DNA from: Paragonimus westermani | Taxonomy: Eukaryota; Platyhelminthes; Trematoda; Plagiorchiida; Troglotrematidae | Assembly (NCBI GenBank): GCA_008508345.1 | Contig: QNGE01000876.1 | Location: forward strand, 87,210 to 151,209 | Reading direction: 5' to 3' | Length of the DNA: 64,000 bases | Shown here: positions 12,911 to 24,700 of the stretch, piece after piece | Position numbering within the stretch: the first letter of the stretch is position 1 | How the letters are laid out: every line of letters starts with the position of its first letter | The notes under the pieces: model-generated | Seen by the model: the letters and a program-made list of their open reading frames with translations, nothing else | Told to the model about the DNA's origin: nothing | The model's database searches: none | Program-made: the position numbers and the translations under genes

Positions 12911-15284
12911 GGGGATGACTGGGAAGCATACATAAATGGGAAGGCTGTGATCATATGTGAGTGCTTTTCAACTCAAAAGTTATTCGATTTAAGCAGAAAG
13001 AAAGCCGAAAGGTCAACTTAGACAAACTATCTGATTTCTACTAAGTAACTTTTGCATCACAGAATTCCTAGGCATGGAATTTATAATATTTTGTAACGCT
13101 TTAATTCTGATTCTTCTCGGAGTTTAATATAACTCACACGAATTAATGTACTGTCCCAGCAATCGGTAGATTTTGGCGATGGTTGAAAACAGAAGAACAG
13201 ATTTTATGTGGTGATTGTACACTCACGAGGAATGTACCCACCACAACTCATATTTTGAAGAAGTCGACCCTGTAGACAAGGCCGGAGTTTTCACATTTCA
13301 CCGACGATTTTATGCCTGGAAATAACATTTTAAATACTGTGTATTCATGGTCTCCCTGCAGAGGCCGGAGATGTTTATGAGATTACAATGTGGAAGAGAC
13401 TCTTCCGTTGAATTCTTCCGGGTCATCAAGCAGAGAAATCAGAATTTCCGATAAAGAAAGCCTAGAAAGTGGCATTGTGTGGTCGATAAGCATTTCCGGT
13501 TTCACCTGAGCACGGCTTGATAAATCAGTTAGGTAAGATGGAACTTCGAAGAGTTCGCCCTACAATGAAGAACCGTTAGCAATCTACACTTTTCTCTCAC
13601 GAATGTTGGGCCACTGATGAAGGCTGGATAAATCCCTTAACTTCCGTTGCTAGTTCCAACCTAAGTCACCTGTTCAACAAACGACGTTGGGACAGAAAAC
13701 GGATCTCGTTTGCAACGAAAACAACTCTTTTTTTTGTCAGACCGGAAGCTGCTTCTGTTTCGATAGTCTGGGTAGATAACTCATTACAGAAGGGTAGGCC
13801 CTATTTCCAAATTTAATCAAAGTGTACGTGTTCAGTCATCTTATGGGAGATAGCTTAGCACTTTCATTTCACCAAAATGAGCCTAGGGTCGTCGACGATG
13901 GGATGTAATTTGGAGTTGTAGAGTGCCCCATGTGCCCCTAGAAAAAAATGTCAGTTGTTGTTTGGTGTATTTGCTCAGGTCGGCTGTTTTGAACTGGTGC
14001 GTTTGTCACCAAAGGGGCATTACGCGTTGGCCTCAGTCGAAAGAACGTTAGACCCAAAATTGTGAGAGAACAATGTGAACGCTACCGAAGAACAAACAAT
14101 TTCGTTCTATCTCACGTTTCCAATCGTATTTGTCTACATGGGATATCAAAGAAGAGTGTGTCTAACAACAAGATGTCGAGAACAAATCGTTCTCACTGGA
14201 CACAATGTGGATTCTGTGGTTGGCCGTCATCCGAAAAAATCAGGATTCCATAGCGTAAGTTATGCGGTCGTATTAACGTAGTGTAACTATTTGTAAAGCG
14301 TACTTTTTTTTACAGTATTTATTTAGTGTTTAAAACGAGTCTATAGATACTGAGTAAGGAAGCTAAAATCAAAATTTTGGACAAAGTTACTTGAGTCGTG
14401 GACGTGTTTTATCGCAGTAGTTTGTGTCCGTTAATCGTTGAAGCATATATCACGGAGGAAGAGTGTGAAAGAGTGTACACCATTATCTCAACGGGAAAGT
14501 TGGTTAACTCTTCACCCAGTTCGGTAAAACAAGAGTACTAACACAAATTTCTACACTTGATTGATCTTCTTCATGCACCACCATATCCTTGGTTTCGTAA
14601 GATCACACAATGTTAGAAGTCTGACTGACGTCATTTTAAACGTTCGTCCTCGAACCACAGGCAAATGACTAGCCTTTTTGTTAAAAGGTCAAATATATCC
14701 TTTCAGGAAGAGCCGAATGTAAAACTCTCCTAGCGGTTCTGTCAGTGATGATTCTCAAGCATTAAGCTTTGAAGATTTCACTAAAAATTTGTGATCGTTA
14801 GTGGCTCCCGAACATTATACCTGTGATGAACGACTTCGTCTGGTCAAATAAGTATTTGTTCATGTGTCAGTGGAAATATCGATATTGAATACACCAGTCC
14901 GATAAAAGTAAGCAACCAACACTGTCCACTTTCCCTTGTAACGAATTTCCTGGGTGCAAGTCTGTATTTTGTTTACCTAAGTCATGTCAGTCACAGACGA
15001 GTGATTCATTTGAGTTTACCTTAGTTCCTATACTGCCTTCCATTTGGATCACTGTTTTGAAATTCCTTGCTGTGCAACCACTGGAACTGTGACATTTTCT
15101 CTTTTTACGTGTGAGTTTCTGTTCATGCTGCACCCGTTAACTAAATCAAAATGACCGTTAGGTGCAGAGTTGTAAAGTAGTTGATCACATTCTATATATA
15201 TTTTGCATATATATTCTCTGTATGTGCTCTATATATACTATAAACATTCTAGTTGATCCCTCGTACAGCTAGGGCTATGATGGC

Positions 15285-15324
15285 CACTTCAATTTTGTAA
15301 CACTTCTGGTGGAAATTTGAAGTG
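15285..15324. repeat. Short inverted repeat / hairpin upstream of a (GTT)n tract
   Basis: CACTTCAATTTT pairs with AAATTTGAAGTG across a short loop. An AATAAA (TTCAATAAAGTGG) and a (GTT)n tract follow within 80 bp, an arrangement that can mark a retroelement 3' end. No coding part of an element is visible, so this is only suggestive. Confidence 0.4.
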
Positions 15325-15365
15325 ACGAGCCGTAGAACAGGTCATTCAATAAAGTGGATCACCAA

Positions 15366-15394
15366 GTTGTTGTTGTTGTTGTTGTTGTTGTTGT
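15366..15394 (+). repeat. (GTT)n microsatellite, nearly ten units
   Basis: This is an uninterrupted GTT/TTG trinucleotide run of 29 bp, immediately after an AATAAA-containing segment. Confidence 0.95.
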
Positions 15395-16116
15395 GTGATT
15401 CACAGGCAGATGGTATTCTGTCTGTGGGACAGTCGCCAAAGTTGAGTGCTGAAGGTAACGAAACCTTTATGGGGTTTACTGAGAGGAAACGAAAGTGACG
15501 GAGACACTGTACTCGCAATGTGAGTCAAGCTAACATGCGTAACTTCCAGACGTTCAAGTCAGTTCGCGTCGATTTAAGCATGACGGTAATTTGCACCATT
15601 TAGTTGACCATTGTCCCTACTGTGGTGTCAATAGTCGGCCGTTAGAAGGGTGACCTACCGTAGTCACGGCTGTTTAGGTTTATTTGTGTACAACCGAATG
15701 TTTCGCGAGATGGGTTTTTCTCAAGCTCACAACTTGGCACGCTTAGGCCAACCTGGCCTGATTTATACAGGAAGACCCAACTGAAACCTTGAGAGTAAAA
15801 TATGATGGGTAAATCTGGTTGTCCGTCATATTTCAAAATAGGGAGCATATCTAAATATTCTTACCAAGAAGAGAGAATAGACAAAGAACGTAAACGAATC
15901 ATCACCATTTTCGTTCCCAGTACTAATGCCTGTGATTATTCTGGTCAGCCTAACTTACACGCAAAGAATGACTTACCCCACAATAAGACCACACGATGGG
16001 ATCGCGACTGAACAGTGCGGCAGGTGGTCGTGTGAATCACTTTACAGGTGCTTAACCGTCTGCTCTTCATCTTCCAAGCCGCTCAGCATGAGGATCTAAA
16101 GTAAATTTCTACTCAC

Positions 16117-16216
16117 CTGTTCCAACAATTCGCTTCTACGTAACACCGCATCATGATAACGTCGCATGGTCTCATCCACTGTTGTTTCCCATCCTAACTG
16201 ATACGCACATGAGGCC
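16117..16216 (-). CDS. Unidentified candidate exon nested in intron 9
   Basis: This is a 100-nt minus-strand segment bounded by AAG| and a strong donor, GAACAG|GTGAGT. One frame codes 33 residues: ASCAYQLGWETTVDETMRRY, then HDAVLRRSELLEQ. It looks like a helical, charged protein segment and not a filamin repeat. It begins with one base of a split codon and ends in phase 0. That phase does not join directly to the segment ending at 16644 or 16701, so at least one exon would be missing or the locus is decayed. The product is not recognised. Confidence 0.33.
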
Positions 16217-16643
16217 CTTGGATTTGACTTTGTGACATCATTATATTTGCAGTGTACTTAAGAGTACCAAACAGTTACTAAAATCATAAAAAGTCTGACT
16301 AGAAGCAAATGGGTTCCGTTTCGTTGTTCACAGAAGGCCTCAACCTCCTCTGCTGGCCGTTACCTTAGGTCGCCCCTTTTATAGGACGTTGCAAGTTGCC
16401 ATGCTCTGCATAACTTTGTATGCCCATGGACATACAGTTATCCTGACGGTATCTAGTGTGTGGTTGACCCAACTTCTACTCAGTTTCACTGGCCACATGC
16501 CAACGGCTTTCCCAAACTGATTTCCGGTTTCCGTTAGACGATCCGACAGACAGTTGGCTTCACTGAGCATGGACTGAGTAGATGACAGGCTAAACGTGCG
16601 TTTTCGATGACTCATTGTATGCACGCGTTATGGGCTTGTCACG

Positions 16644-16822
16644 TTAGCGCTGCCGCTCATCACGGGCAATCTTGGTAATCGATTCATCGTACTTTCTTAC
16701 CCGTTTTTCCTGTTTGATCGTGGAGTTCAGAATGTCAGGGATGCTGGTCCTGAAAGTATGCTCAATTGCCGGGTGAAGTGCACTGGCAAAACTCACCTCC
16801 TCTATTCTACACACATAATAGC
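16644..16822 (-). pseudogene. Unidentified coding-like segment nested in intron 9 (ends at a stop)
   Basis: After a ctgcag acceptor-like site the minus strand is open for about 58 codons. It includes VSFASALHPAIEHTFRTSIP, ILNSTIKQEKRVRKYDESIT and KIARDERQR before a TAA. The composition (charged, helix-like, no low complexity) looks protein-coding and is not Ig-like, so it is not an obvious filamin exon. A possible donor (CGG|GTAAGA at 16700) lies before the stop. Just past the TAA the same frame resumes as RDKPITRAYNESSKTH before another stop, which suggests decay. I do not recognise the family; it may be a pseudogene fragment, a mobile-element remnant or part of a nested gene. Confidence 0.3.
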
Positions 16823-18648
16823 CTGCAGCTATCGATTTATTTTTTGTAAACCTTTCTATATACGGTGTGTTAAGGTGGCCTAAATTCAGTTGGTTTAATA
16901 CCGATACGTCAACACGAACGAAATACTAACGTCATATAAAACATACCTTTTCAATGTTTTATGCTCTACTTTACTCCAGTTATAAACTAAGATTTGGAAC
17001 CTAGCAGTGTAAATCATAAAGAAATCAAACTTCAGTCAGAAATAAACGAAGACCATACCAATGACCACATCCTTCCGGAAGGTACTGTCAGATGTGCTCA
17101 CGGAGCGCTTATCATCAACCTGCGCGGTAGCACACAAATCCGACTTAGGGGTGACGCCCACTGCTCTGTGACACGACAAGCCGAAAACTTGTTTGAAGAA
17201 TGTAAACAGCATCAGATCCAGAGATGTGAGAACTAACGAATCGGATGTGTCTTCCGACAAAGAGGACATGAAAACACGAAACCAAGGAGCATAAAGAAAA
17301 CAACCCTGTTTCACGACAACTCAGCAACCCATCATAACACGTTTCCCGTTCACATACGATCTATATAAGTCCATTTTTGTGTGACACACCAGCTGTATAA
17401 CAAGCTGTTGGACATAAAACGGACACGAGGAGTTAGCTAGATCAGACTCAAAAGGATGCTGCCTCTTCAAAGGTGCACTGAATGTACACACACCTACATG
17501 CTGTGCATTAATAAAATTACTATTGTTAGTATACTATGCTGGATACCAACCGATTGTGTGTTTTTCGTCAACTACTGTTCATTTAACCAATCACAAGTTC
17601 ATTTGGTTCAGCACAGTTCCTTCGGGTTCGGCAAGCATACCGAGAAAGTACAGAAATTACCGACGGAATAGCAAGTGGAAGACAAACTAATAAATCACAA
17701 TTTTCATACAAGAAGTTATATAAAAGGCTAAGCTTATGGTGCCATACAGATAAGCGATTTAACGAGCGCAGCTGTGAAGTAATACATTGTGGCCTGAAAT
17801 CTGATCAGTTGGAAAAAATGTGTTGGTCTTCCACTGTAACCCCGTGGATGACTTTTCCTACAATGACTTATTTCAAGAACATTCCCAGTAACGAGATATT
17901 TCAAGATGAAAAGCCCTTGACCGACGGATATGGAAGGACTGGTATAGAGTGTTTGATTGTTCCACAAAAAAACCAGTGCTCTTTTCGGAGCCAGTTCATA
18001 CAGGATGTGGTATTCAGTTTTACCCAGCTGTTTTGAGAGCTGTGGAGAATGTGCCTATCTGAACGGATTAGTGACAGTCAGTGTGGCTTCGGATGATAAT
18101 ATCCTAATCAGAAAATAGGTATCATTCTGCCAAGGTCAGTAAGACAATCGATTGCTTACGTCGAACACTTGTACGTGTAGTACAAACAGTCTAGTGTCTG
18201 CCGTGCTGTTTTTCGTGTAGTATCAGAGCCTGCTTGTAAATAAGAACTGACCATAGCTATACGTGTGTTCTCACTGCAACAAATGTGTAGTCACAGTCAC
18301 GGATGACTGAGCACTGGAAACCGCCCTGATCACTTTTTCAGACTACGTGAACTATGGAAAATCTGCTTCAACTTTAATAAGGATGGAATCAAACCGTGTC
18401 ACTGTCGTGTTTAACATGTTTTCAATTAATGGACTGGATTGATGTTAACTTTATGAGCAAGTTGTAAAACTCAACGTTTCGATTACACCATTCTTGAGGG
18501 AGATCACCACAGGTGATTGAAAAGTTGAGTATTACATCTTCCTTGTAACGTTAGGTTTCTCTCGATCCATTTATTGAAAAAAATATGTTGAACATAAGGA
18601 CACAAAAAACAGGCGTTGGTCAGAAAAACAAGAGAATGGGCAAATTAC

Positions 18649-18769
18649 CTAGGGCACCAGTTTCACCGTTTGTTTCCACAACGAACACGGCAGGTTTGTT
18701 TACAACTCCACCGGACAAGCCAGGTCCGAAGGCTCGTATCCGAGATTCTTTGTATGGGCCCACGTCCAC
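18649..18769 (-). CDS. Filamin, window exon 9: first half of repeat 4
   Basis: The exon codes 40 residues: VDVGPYKESRIRAFGPGLSG, then GVVNKPAVFVVETNGETGAL. The R.R.AFGPGL.GGVV.K.A.FVVE pattern is characteristic of filamin repeat 4. It starts at phase 0 after ccgtttag and ends CTAG|GTAATT in phase 1; this is one of the weaker donors in the set. The split glycine is completed by exon 10 to give [12 protein letters not shown], an excellent family match that confirms the join over 9.4 kb. Confidence 0.92.
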
Positions 18770-21700
18770 CTAAACGGATGAGATAGGGTGCAATGAGATT
18801 TAATGCGACTAGTAACATGACAGGAGAAAATCTACCTCAACGGATAGTTGATCTGTTTGTTTCGTGTTCTGCTGGAAATTTGAATCACCAGTAAGAAACG
18901 GTGGCAGGATCTAAAAGACGCGGTTAGAGCAATGCTTATATTACAGGACTGAACAAAAGTAACCTTTTTAGGCAGAAAATATTGACGAAAAACTTGTTGT
19001 AGAAACTAAATGGATGAACTCAACCGGATATATGAAAAGTAATTGTGTGGTTTTTAACACTATTGTTTCAACAAAGATGTTTTTCTCTTACTCATTTAGT
19101 CTGCTACCTTGTACAGCGGGTACTATCTCCCTCGTAAGAGCAACCTCCTAGTAAAAACCTTCCTAAGAAAAACAGACCAAACTTTGTTGAACCAAACAGT
19201 GTTAAACCACATGACAATTACCAACCTAGTTTACCTCAAATTTTTCATGTGATCATCATTTCTCAAAACCTGAATCGCAATCTCAAGTCAGTTTTTTTCT
19301 GTCCATGGTTTGCCCCTCAGAACATGGTGATCATTTCAAGCAGAACGCTCTTTAAAGATGTACTTGTGATGGATGTTTAACACGGACGAGAATCGATCTG
19401 TTTTTATTCAGTTCCAAACTATAATAATACGGATTGGTCGCAATGTGTGGTGAGCAAGACACAGAGTGTGAATGCGTTTGAATGAGTGACTACCTTCGGA
19501 TACATGTTCTACCAGTGTAAACCTGAAGACCACACGCGGATGATGATCTTCAAGGCTCGAGTATCGACACATTTATTCGGTTTTCTCTGCACCGCCTCAC
19601 CATACCACATGTGCTATTGTTGCTTTAAGGAAGACTACCAGTAAACAGCAAAAGTGTGCTAATTACCTGATGAGAACGAGGTTTATCTGTGGTAAGATAT
19701 TCTAGGACATATCTTGATCGTCTTATAGTATCTTGTCCTAGAGAAAACTGTATGCTGAAAATACACAAACATTCGTATTGAACCCCACATCCTGTTGCAC
19801 ATTCGGTTGTGGAGTTCTTTCGTGTTGAATGTCGTAGAGGAAAAAACATCACAAAACCAATCATAAAGCTGACAACACGTCATGGCATGGTGACAACAGG
19901 AGAGAAAAACAGAGTAACACTTAAACATAACTGCTATTCAAAAAAATTTAGACATGCCTCTTAGTCATTATATATTCACTTTGAGTAGAAGTGTACCTGC
20001 TATTTAGTGAGTACTTTTCTCAGTTGGGTGAACGTGCTGTATTAAGATTAATAAGGTCTTGTCAGAACAAATGAAGATCGGCTATTTCATCCCAACACAG
20101 TGCATGTCCTGGCCACCGGTCTTCAGGTTGAACGGTTGCTTAATTCTTCTATATTTATTGTCTGTAGAAGTCCTTTCTTCAGTTATTTCTCAAGATATGA
20201 AACTTCGACCAAGCTGGTATGTATATTTGCATATACGCATGCATACGAGATTTGATTTCCTCACCGACTGGTGATCCGTGTAGTGCACATTCGTTCACAC
20301 TCTTAACTTCAGTACATGCACATAAAAACATAAATCTTATTGTATTGACCAAAGTTGTACGTTGTATCGTCCTTTATGTTTTTGAACCTGAAAGTCAAAA
20401 GTCATGCTGTTATACAGCGATGTATGGTGAGAGTACAGCAACATATACCGAAGCTCGATAACGTACATCACCCAAACCGTAGTCAAGTTGGACTGTATGG
20501 GAGTACAATCCACAAAGTTTCAGCTATCGGGCTTGAAATGGTTTAGCAAAGTAGGCCACCTATCAATTAACTGGCAGACATGTAGCTGTATAACACATGT
20601 CTGCGGTGATACAAGAAGCTTGTTCATTTTCCTAAATTGCCCTGAGCAACATCCAGGTCAGCTGCTGCCTAAATTCTCATGGACTATTCTCCAGCTTTCT
20701 GAAGTGGCCGTGTGGTTGCCTTCAGATCACCCTTGCTAAAATGGGCACTTTTCAGTTAGATCTTCCAAGTGGGTTCCATATTTATTTACACTGACCAGCG
20801 AGAGATTAGCCGTATAATGTTCCATGGTGTTTGCTTTAAAGACGACACTGCACGATTGATTTTGTTTTTGACTAGACCCACCGGGTGGTCTAAATGGAAA
20901 TCGTATTAGGAATACTTCGCATTATGAGCTAGATCTTTTCCTTCTCATAGCCACTAGCCATCTGGCACAGTTTTGCCTTTGGGTAACAATGCGACCGATT
21001 TAAATAGAAATTTGTAAGTTTATATTGCGTTTTGGATGGAAGAGAGATCTTTTCACGTATTTTATCATCTCCGTAAAAATAATTTTGGACAGTTTGAAGG
21101 TGTGAAGGAAAGATGAACGGAGGTAGATGGGATGTAAATTCAATAAACTTGCTGGCTGCAATCATATCAGCAAAGAGCAGTATGGCGCATTTACTGACCT
21201 GTGAGACTGGGCTGATATGATGGTCAAGAAACTTGGCGCTGATCCGATGAAACACGATAGGAAACATTTGCTGCCTAGGTAATTTCTTCGATTAATTAGG
21301 GAAGTTTCAGCAAAATTATATTGACGAATTTCTATTTTGAAGAACTACTTCTAACAAGTATTCCACATGAGGACCAAAATAATTGTATGACGTAAAAGTC
21401 TGCGAAGTGTATCTTCATAAATTCCTGTTCTTCGGAAGCCACAGTGTCTCGAACAACTGAGAAAAACACCAGGCTTTTTCATGTGATGTGAATTTTGAAG
21501 CATCATTCCGGTCTATCGGTTACTTGATTACTTGGTGGCTTGGCTACGTGATCAACTGATATGTGAACCGTTAACCACATGCCATTGCATGTTTTCCCAG
21601 TTTGTTGACTTCCTGTATCTGTTGCTGTATGTCAGGTGTAGACAGTCATGGGACTGATGATTTTTACTCTGGACATTTTTCCACAGGTGCTCACATGTGT

Positions 21701-24700
21701 ATTTGTTTGTACTTTAGTTCGACTATCTATTTGAAAAAACCGAACGAACTGATGCTCAAACATACACCCCTCTTGACAATCGTGGGCTTATACAAATTGG
21801 TTTTTAAGCACACAGCGTTATGAATATTAGAGGTGAAACTCCCAGCGAACTCACTATTTAATCAAAATCTGTGCACTACTGACGTATCTTAAGATTCACT
21901 CCACAAAAATATATCAACCACTCAGGTACCGATATGAGTTACCCTCAGACTACTAACCTAATTCAGACTATCGGGCAAATTAATTATCAGTCCTATACTT
22001 TCACGGATTGCCGTAATCTGCACCACCCAATATTGTTTTCTTGTTCCCAATATACCAGTGATATAACTACCGTAAACGTTGTTTAACTGAATTGCACTTC
22101 AGATTAATGATTGACAGTCTTGTTTATTGGAAATCTAACTCAATCTACACTTTACATTTCCTGTACATACATCGCATCCAGAAGCCGGATTTCCAGTTAC
22201 TGCTTTAGCATTTTTGTTCTCTCATCGATCCCACTTTTCTCTCTCTCCTGTCACTCCTCTCTTTCTGTCAACCGTGACCCGTTTACCCACTCCAATCGAT
22301 ACGGTACTTGTATAGTTTGCCAAGTCAGTGGGCCACTGTTCGCTAAAATACTTGAAAGTTTCTAGTGAATCGGGGAGCTGATGGACTTCACGCTCAGTTG
22401 AACACTGCATTGACCGAGCGGTGGACATTTCGGTGTACGTAATTTTTAAGAGATTTGTTCGCAGTCTTATAACAGGCTAGTTTCCTTATCAGCATCCAGC
22501 TCAAATTATTCATCCAGATGGGTCTTAGGAAATAACATATCCCACTGTGCTAGCGTACTACGGAACTGGATTCAACCTAAGTTTCGTTTGAATGGATTTC
22601 CAAGATTTCCTACCAGAATTTATACACCCGAAAAAAACGGCTAACTCCTACATGGCTGGTTGGTTAATTTGGTTTAAAACAATTTACACAATGCATAATA
22701 ATCTGTTTCTCGCTTATTTTTTTGAGTTTGACTCTGAAAGCAGTGTATAGTGGATAATACTTACAAATATGTACATTCGTTTGGAGCAGTTAGCACTGTA
22801 TTAACAGGAAGTGCCACAAGGCGTATGATTTATGGAAACGTTTCGTTCTGGGTGGATAGCAAACTATTTACATGAGTAATTATATGAGTGTACAACTGGA
22901 ACAGAATGAAGGGACTCAGGATTCGATGTTTCAATGAAAAACAGTCACAAGTTTTATGACGATGCGATTTGTGTAGGCCTTGCGAAATATTGTGTTTGAT
23001 AGTCAAGCTGGAATGGTAGTCACGTTGAAAGTCAAATTTCTTGTGTCTGGCAATCACCCTCAACTTCAACAGTTTCCCAACATTTTTCTTAAATCAATCA
23101 TCACAAACGAGGATTATGAGTTCGGCAGTCTATGGGACCTAGAAACCTCAACACTTAACGTGCAGATGGCGGCCCGACTGCACTCATCTGAACGTCCCAT
23201 ACTTAGGAAGAAGCGGTTCCGATGGATCACCGAGTTTAAAATGCAAGTGTTACGGGACACTAGATGTTCACGTGACCCTGTCGCCAGTGTAAACCGACAG
23301 CGTAAGCCACATCGCATTTAGACCAGCGAATGAGGGAACCTCATTTGACGCCATGGCTTTTAGCGTCTCTGTCCTGAGTCTGGCAGGCATTATCCACTAT
23401 GTGAATTCCAGTCCATCATTCGCAGGCCTTTGCCAGTCACCGTAAAGCTACGGCACTGAAACAGTTGGAGTTTTTACGATAAGGTTGCACCCCTATGTTC
23501 TCTCTTCAGAATTTCATTCATTCACCCTAGCTTCTTTGGCCTTCATGTTCCTACCCACTAGCACACGAATCAGTTCGAGGGAATGTCCGAACCTTGGATT
23601 GGTTTTGAAGGAGTGTTTTGTTTTGGTTGCCCAGTAGAGAATAGATCTTTTTAAGGCCAAGTAATTAAATGAGCCCTTGAGAACAAACAGAGTAGATGGC
23701 CAAATGGTCCTGACCAAACCTAGGAAACGCACTTCTGATCAACTCAGCTAGCTACACTATTCGTAAGTAATACAGCCGCTTTTCCGTATTGACCGTCAAA
23801 ACGACCAATTTTGAAAACCGGCAGTTTTTCAGTTAATCAATTTTCACGTCGACCTACATGTCACTCACGACCTCGTCTGACGGGGCACAATTTCGGAAGC
23901 GCTGAATAAAAATAAACACCAAAAGCAGTAGTCGTATTCAGCGTGAGTTATTCCTGAAAAACTGACTTTTGCTCCATTCACATTAGTATGAACATGATCC
24001 GTCGTTGGTCCGTGCCGGTGCATGCCGCTGGAAAGCTGATTAATTCCTACTCAGTCGAATGCCGTGCTTTTCCGGAGGACTCTATCTAGGCTGCGGGAGT
24101 GCGTGCAACTTTGTAGCACAATAGACTATTCCGTCAAGGCGGTCCCAAAGGTGCTTTATGAGAACTGAGGTAAGGTGAACGAGCAAGACACTGCTGAAAA
24201 ATCACGTAAGCGCTTGGACAAAGCTAATCATGTGAGTCGAGGCGCCATCAACATGAGCAACATGGTAATTCTGAATGCATCAATTTTCTGGAACTTTTTT
24301 GACGCAGCTCAAATCATTGAAGTCACAGTTCAGTTATCCCATATGGGCGCATCACAAAAAAGATACCACCGCAGTCTTGGAATGACCGTTTCACCAAGGG
24401 GTTATTCATCCTGAACTTCTCACAAGCGTGCTTTTCATTCACCTCGAGGTGAAGAAACGGCTGATAAGCAGTTTGATTGACTTATTACATTAAAATATGC
24501 GTGCAAGTTTGAGGTTTTGCTACACTCGATATGACGATAGAAGCAACGTGGTTAAAGGCGGCAGGTGCACTACCACCTAACCAAGAAGTCTCACCCGGGG
24601 CTTAGAAATTTCGCCGTTGGATTCAGGTAGCAATGCAACCCGCCGTATCACGTGGAACCCACCAAAAGATCCAGGGGCTGAACTGTCTTGGCAGAAGTTC

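Larger units (their letters stand above)
9258..18648 (-). other. Filamin intron 9 (9.39 kb)
   Basis: The intron splits repeat 4, with a GTAATT donor and a tgtccctgcag acceptor. It contains minus-strand coding-like segments at 16.1-16.8 kb, a diverged SINE-like copy at 12.8 kb, and a (GTT)n tract with an upstream hairpin at 15.3-15.4 kb. A 110-codon plus-strand ORF at 12192..12524 is not recognised. Confidence 0.85.

Noticed and set aside
22980..23321. 113-codon plus-strand ORF in intron 8
   Set aside because: Arg/Lys-rich end looks slightly protein-like, but no family, start context or splice evidence was found.
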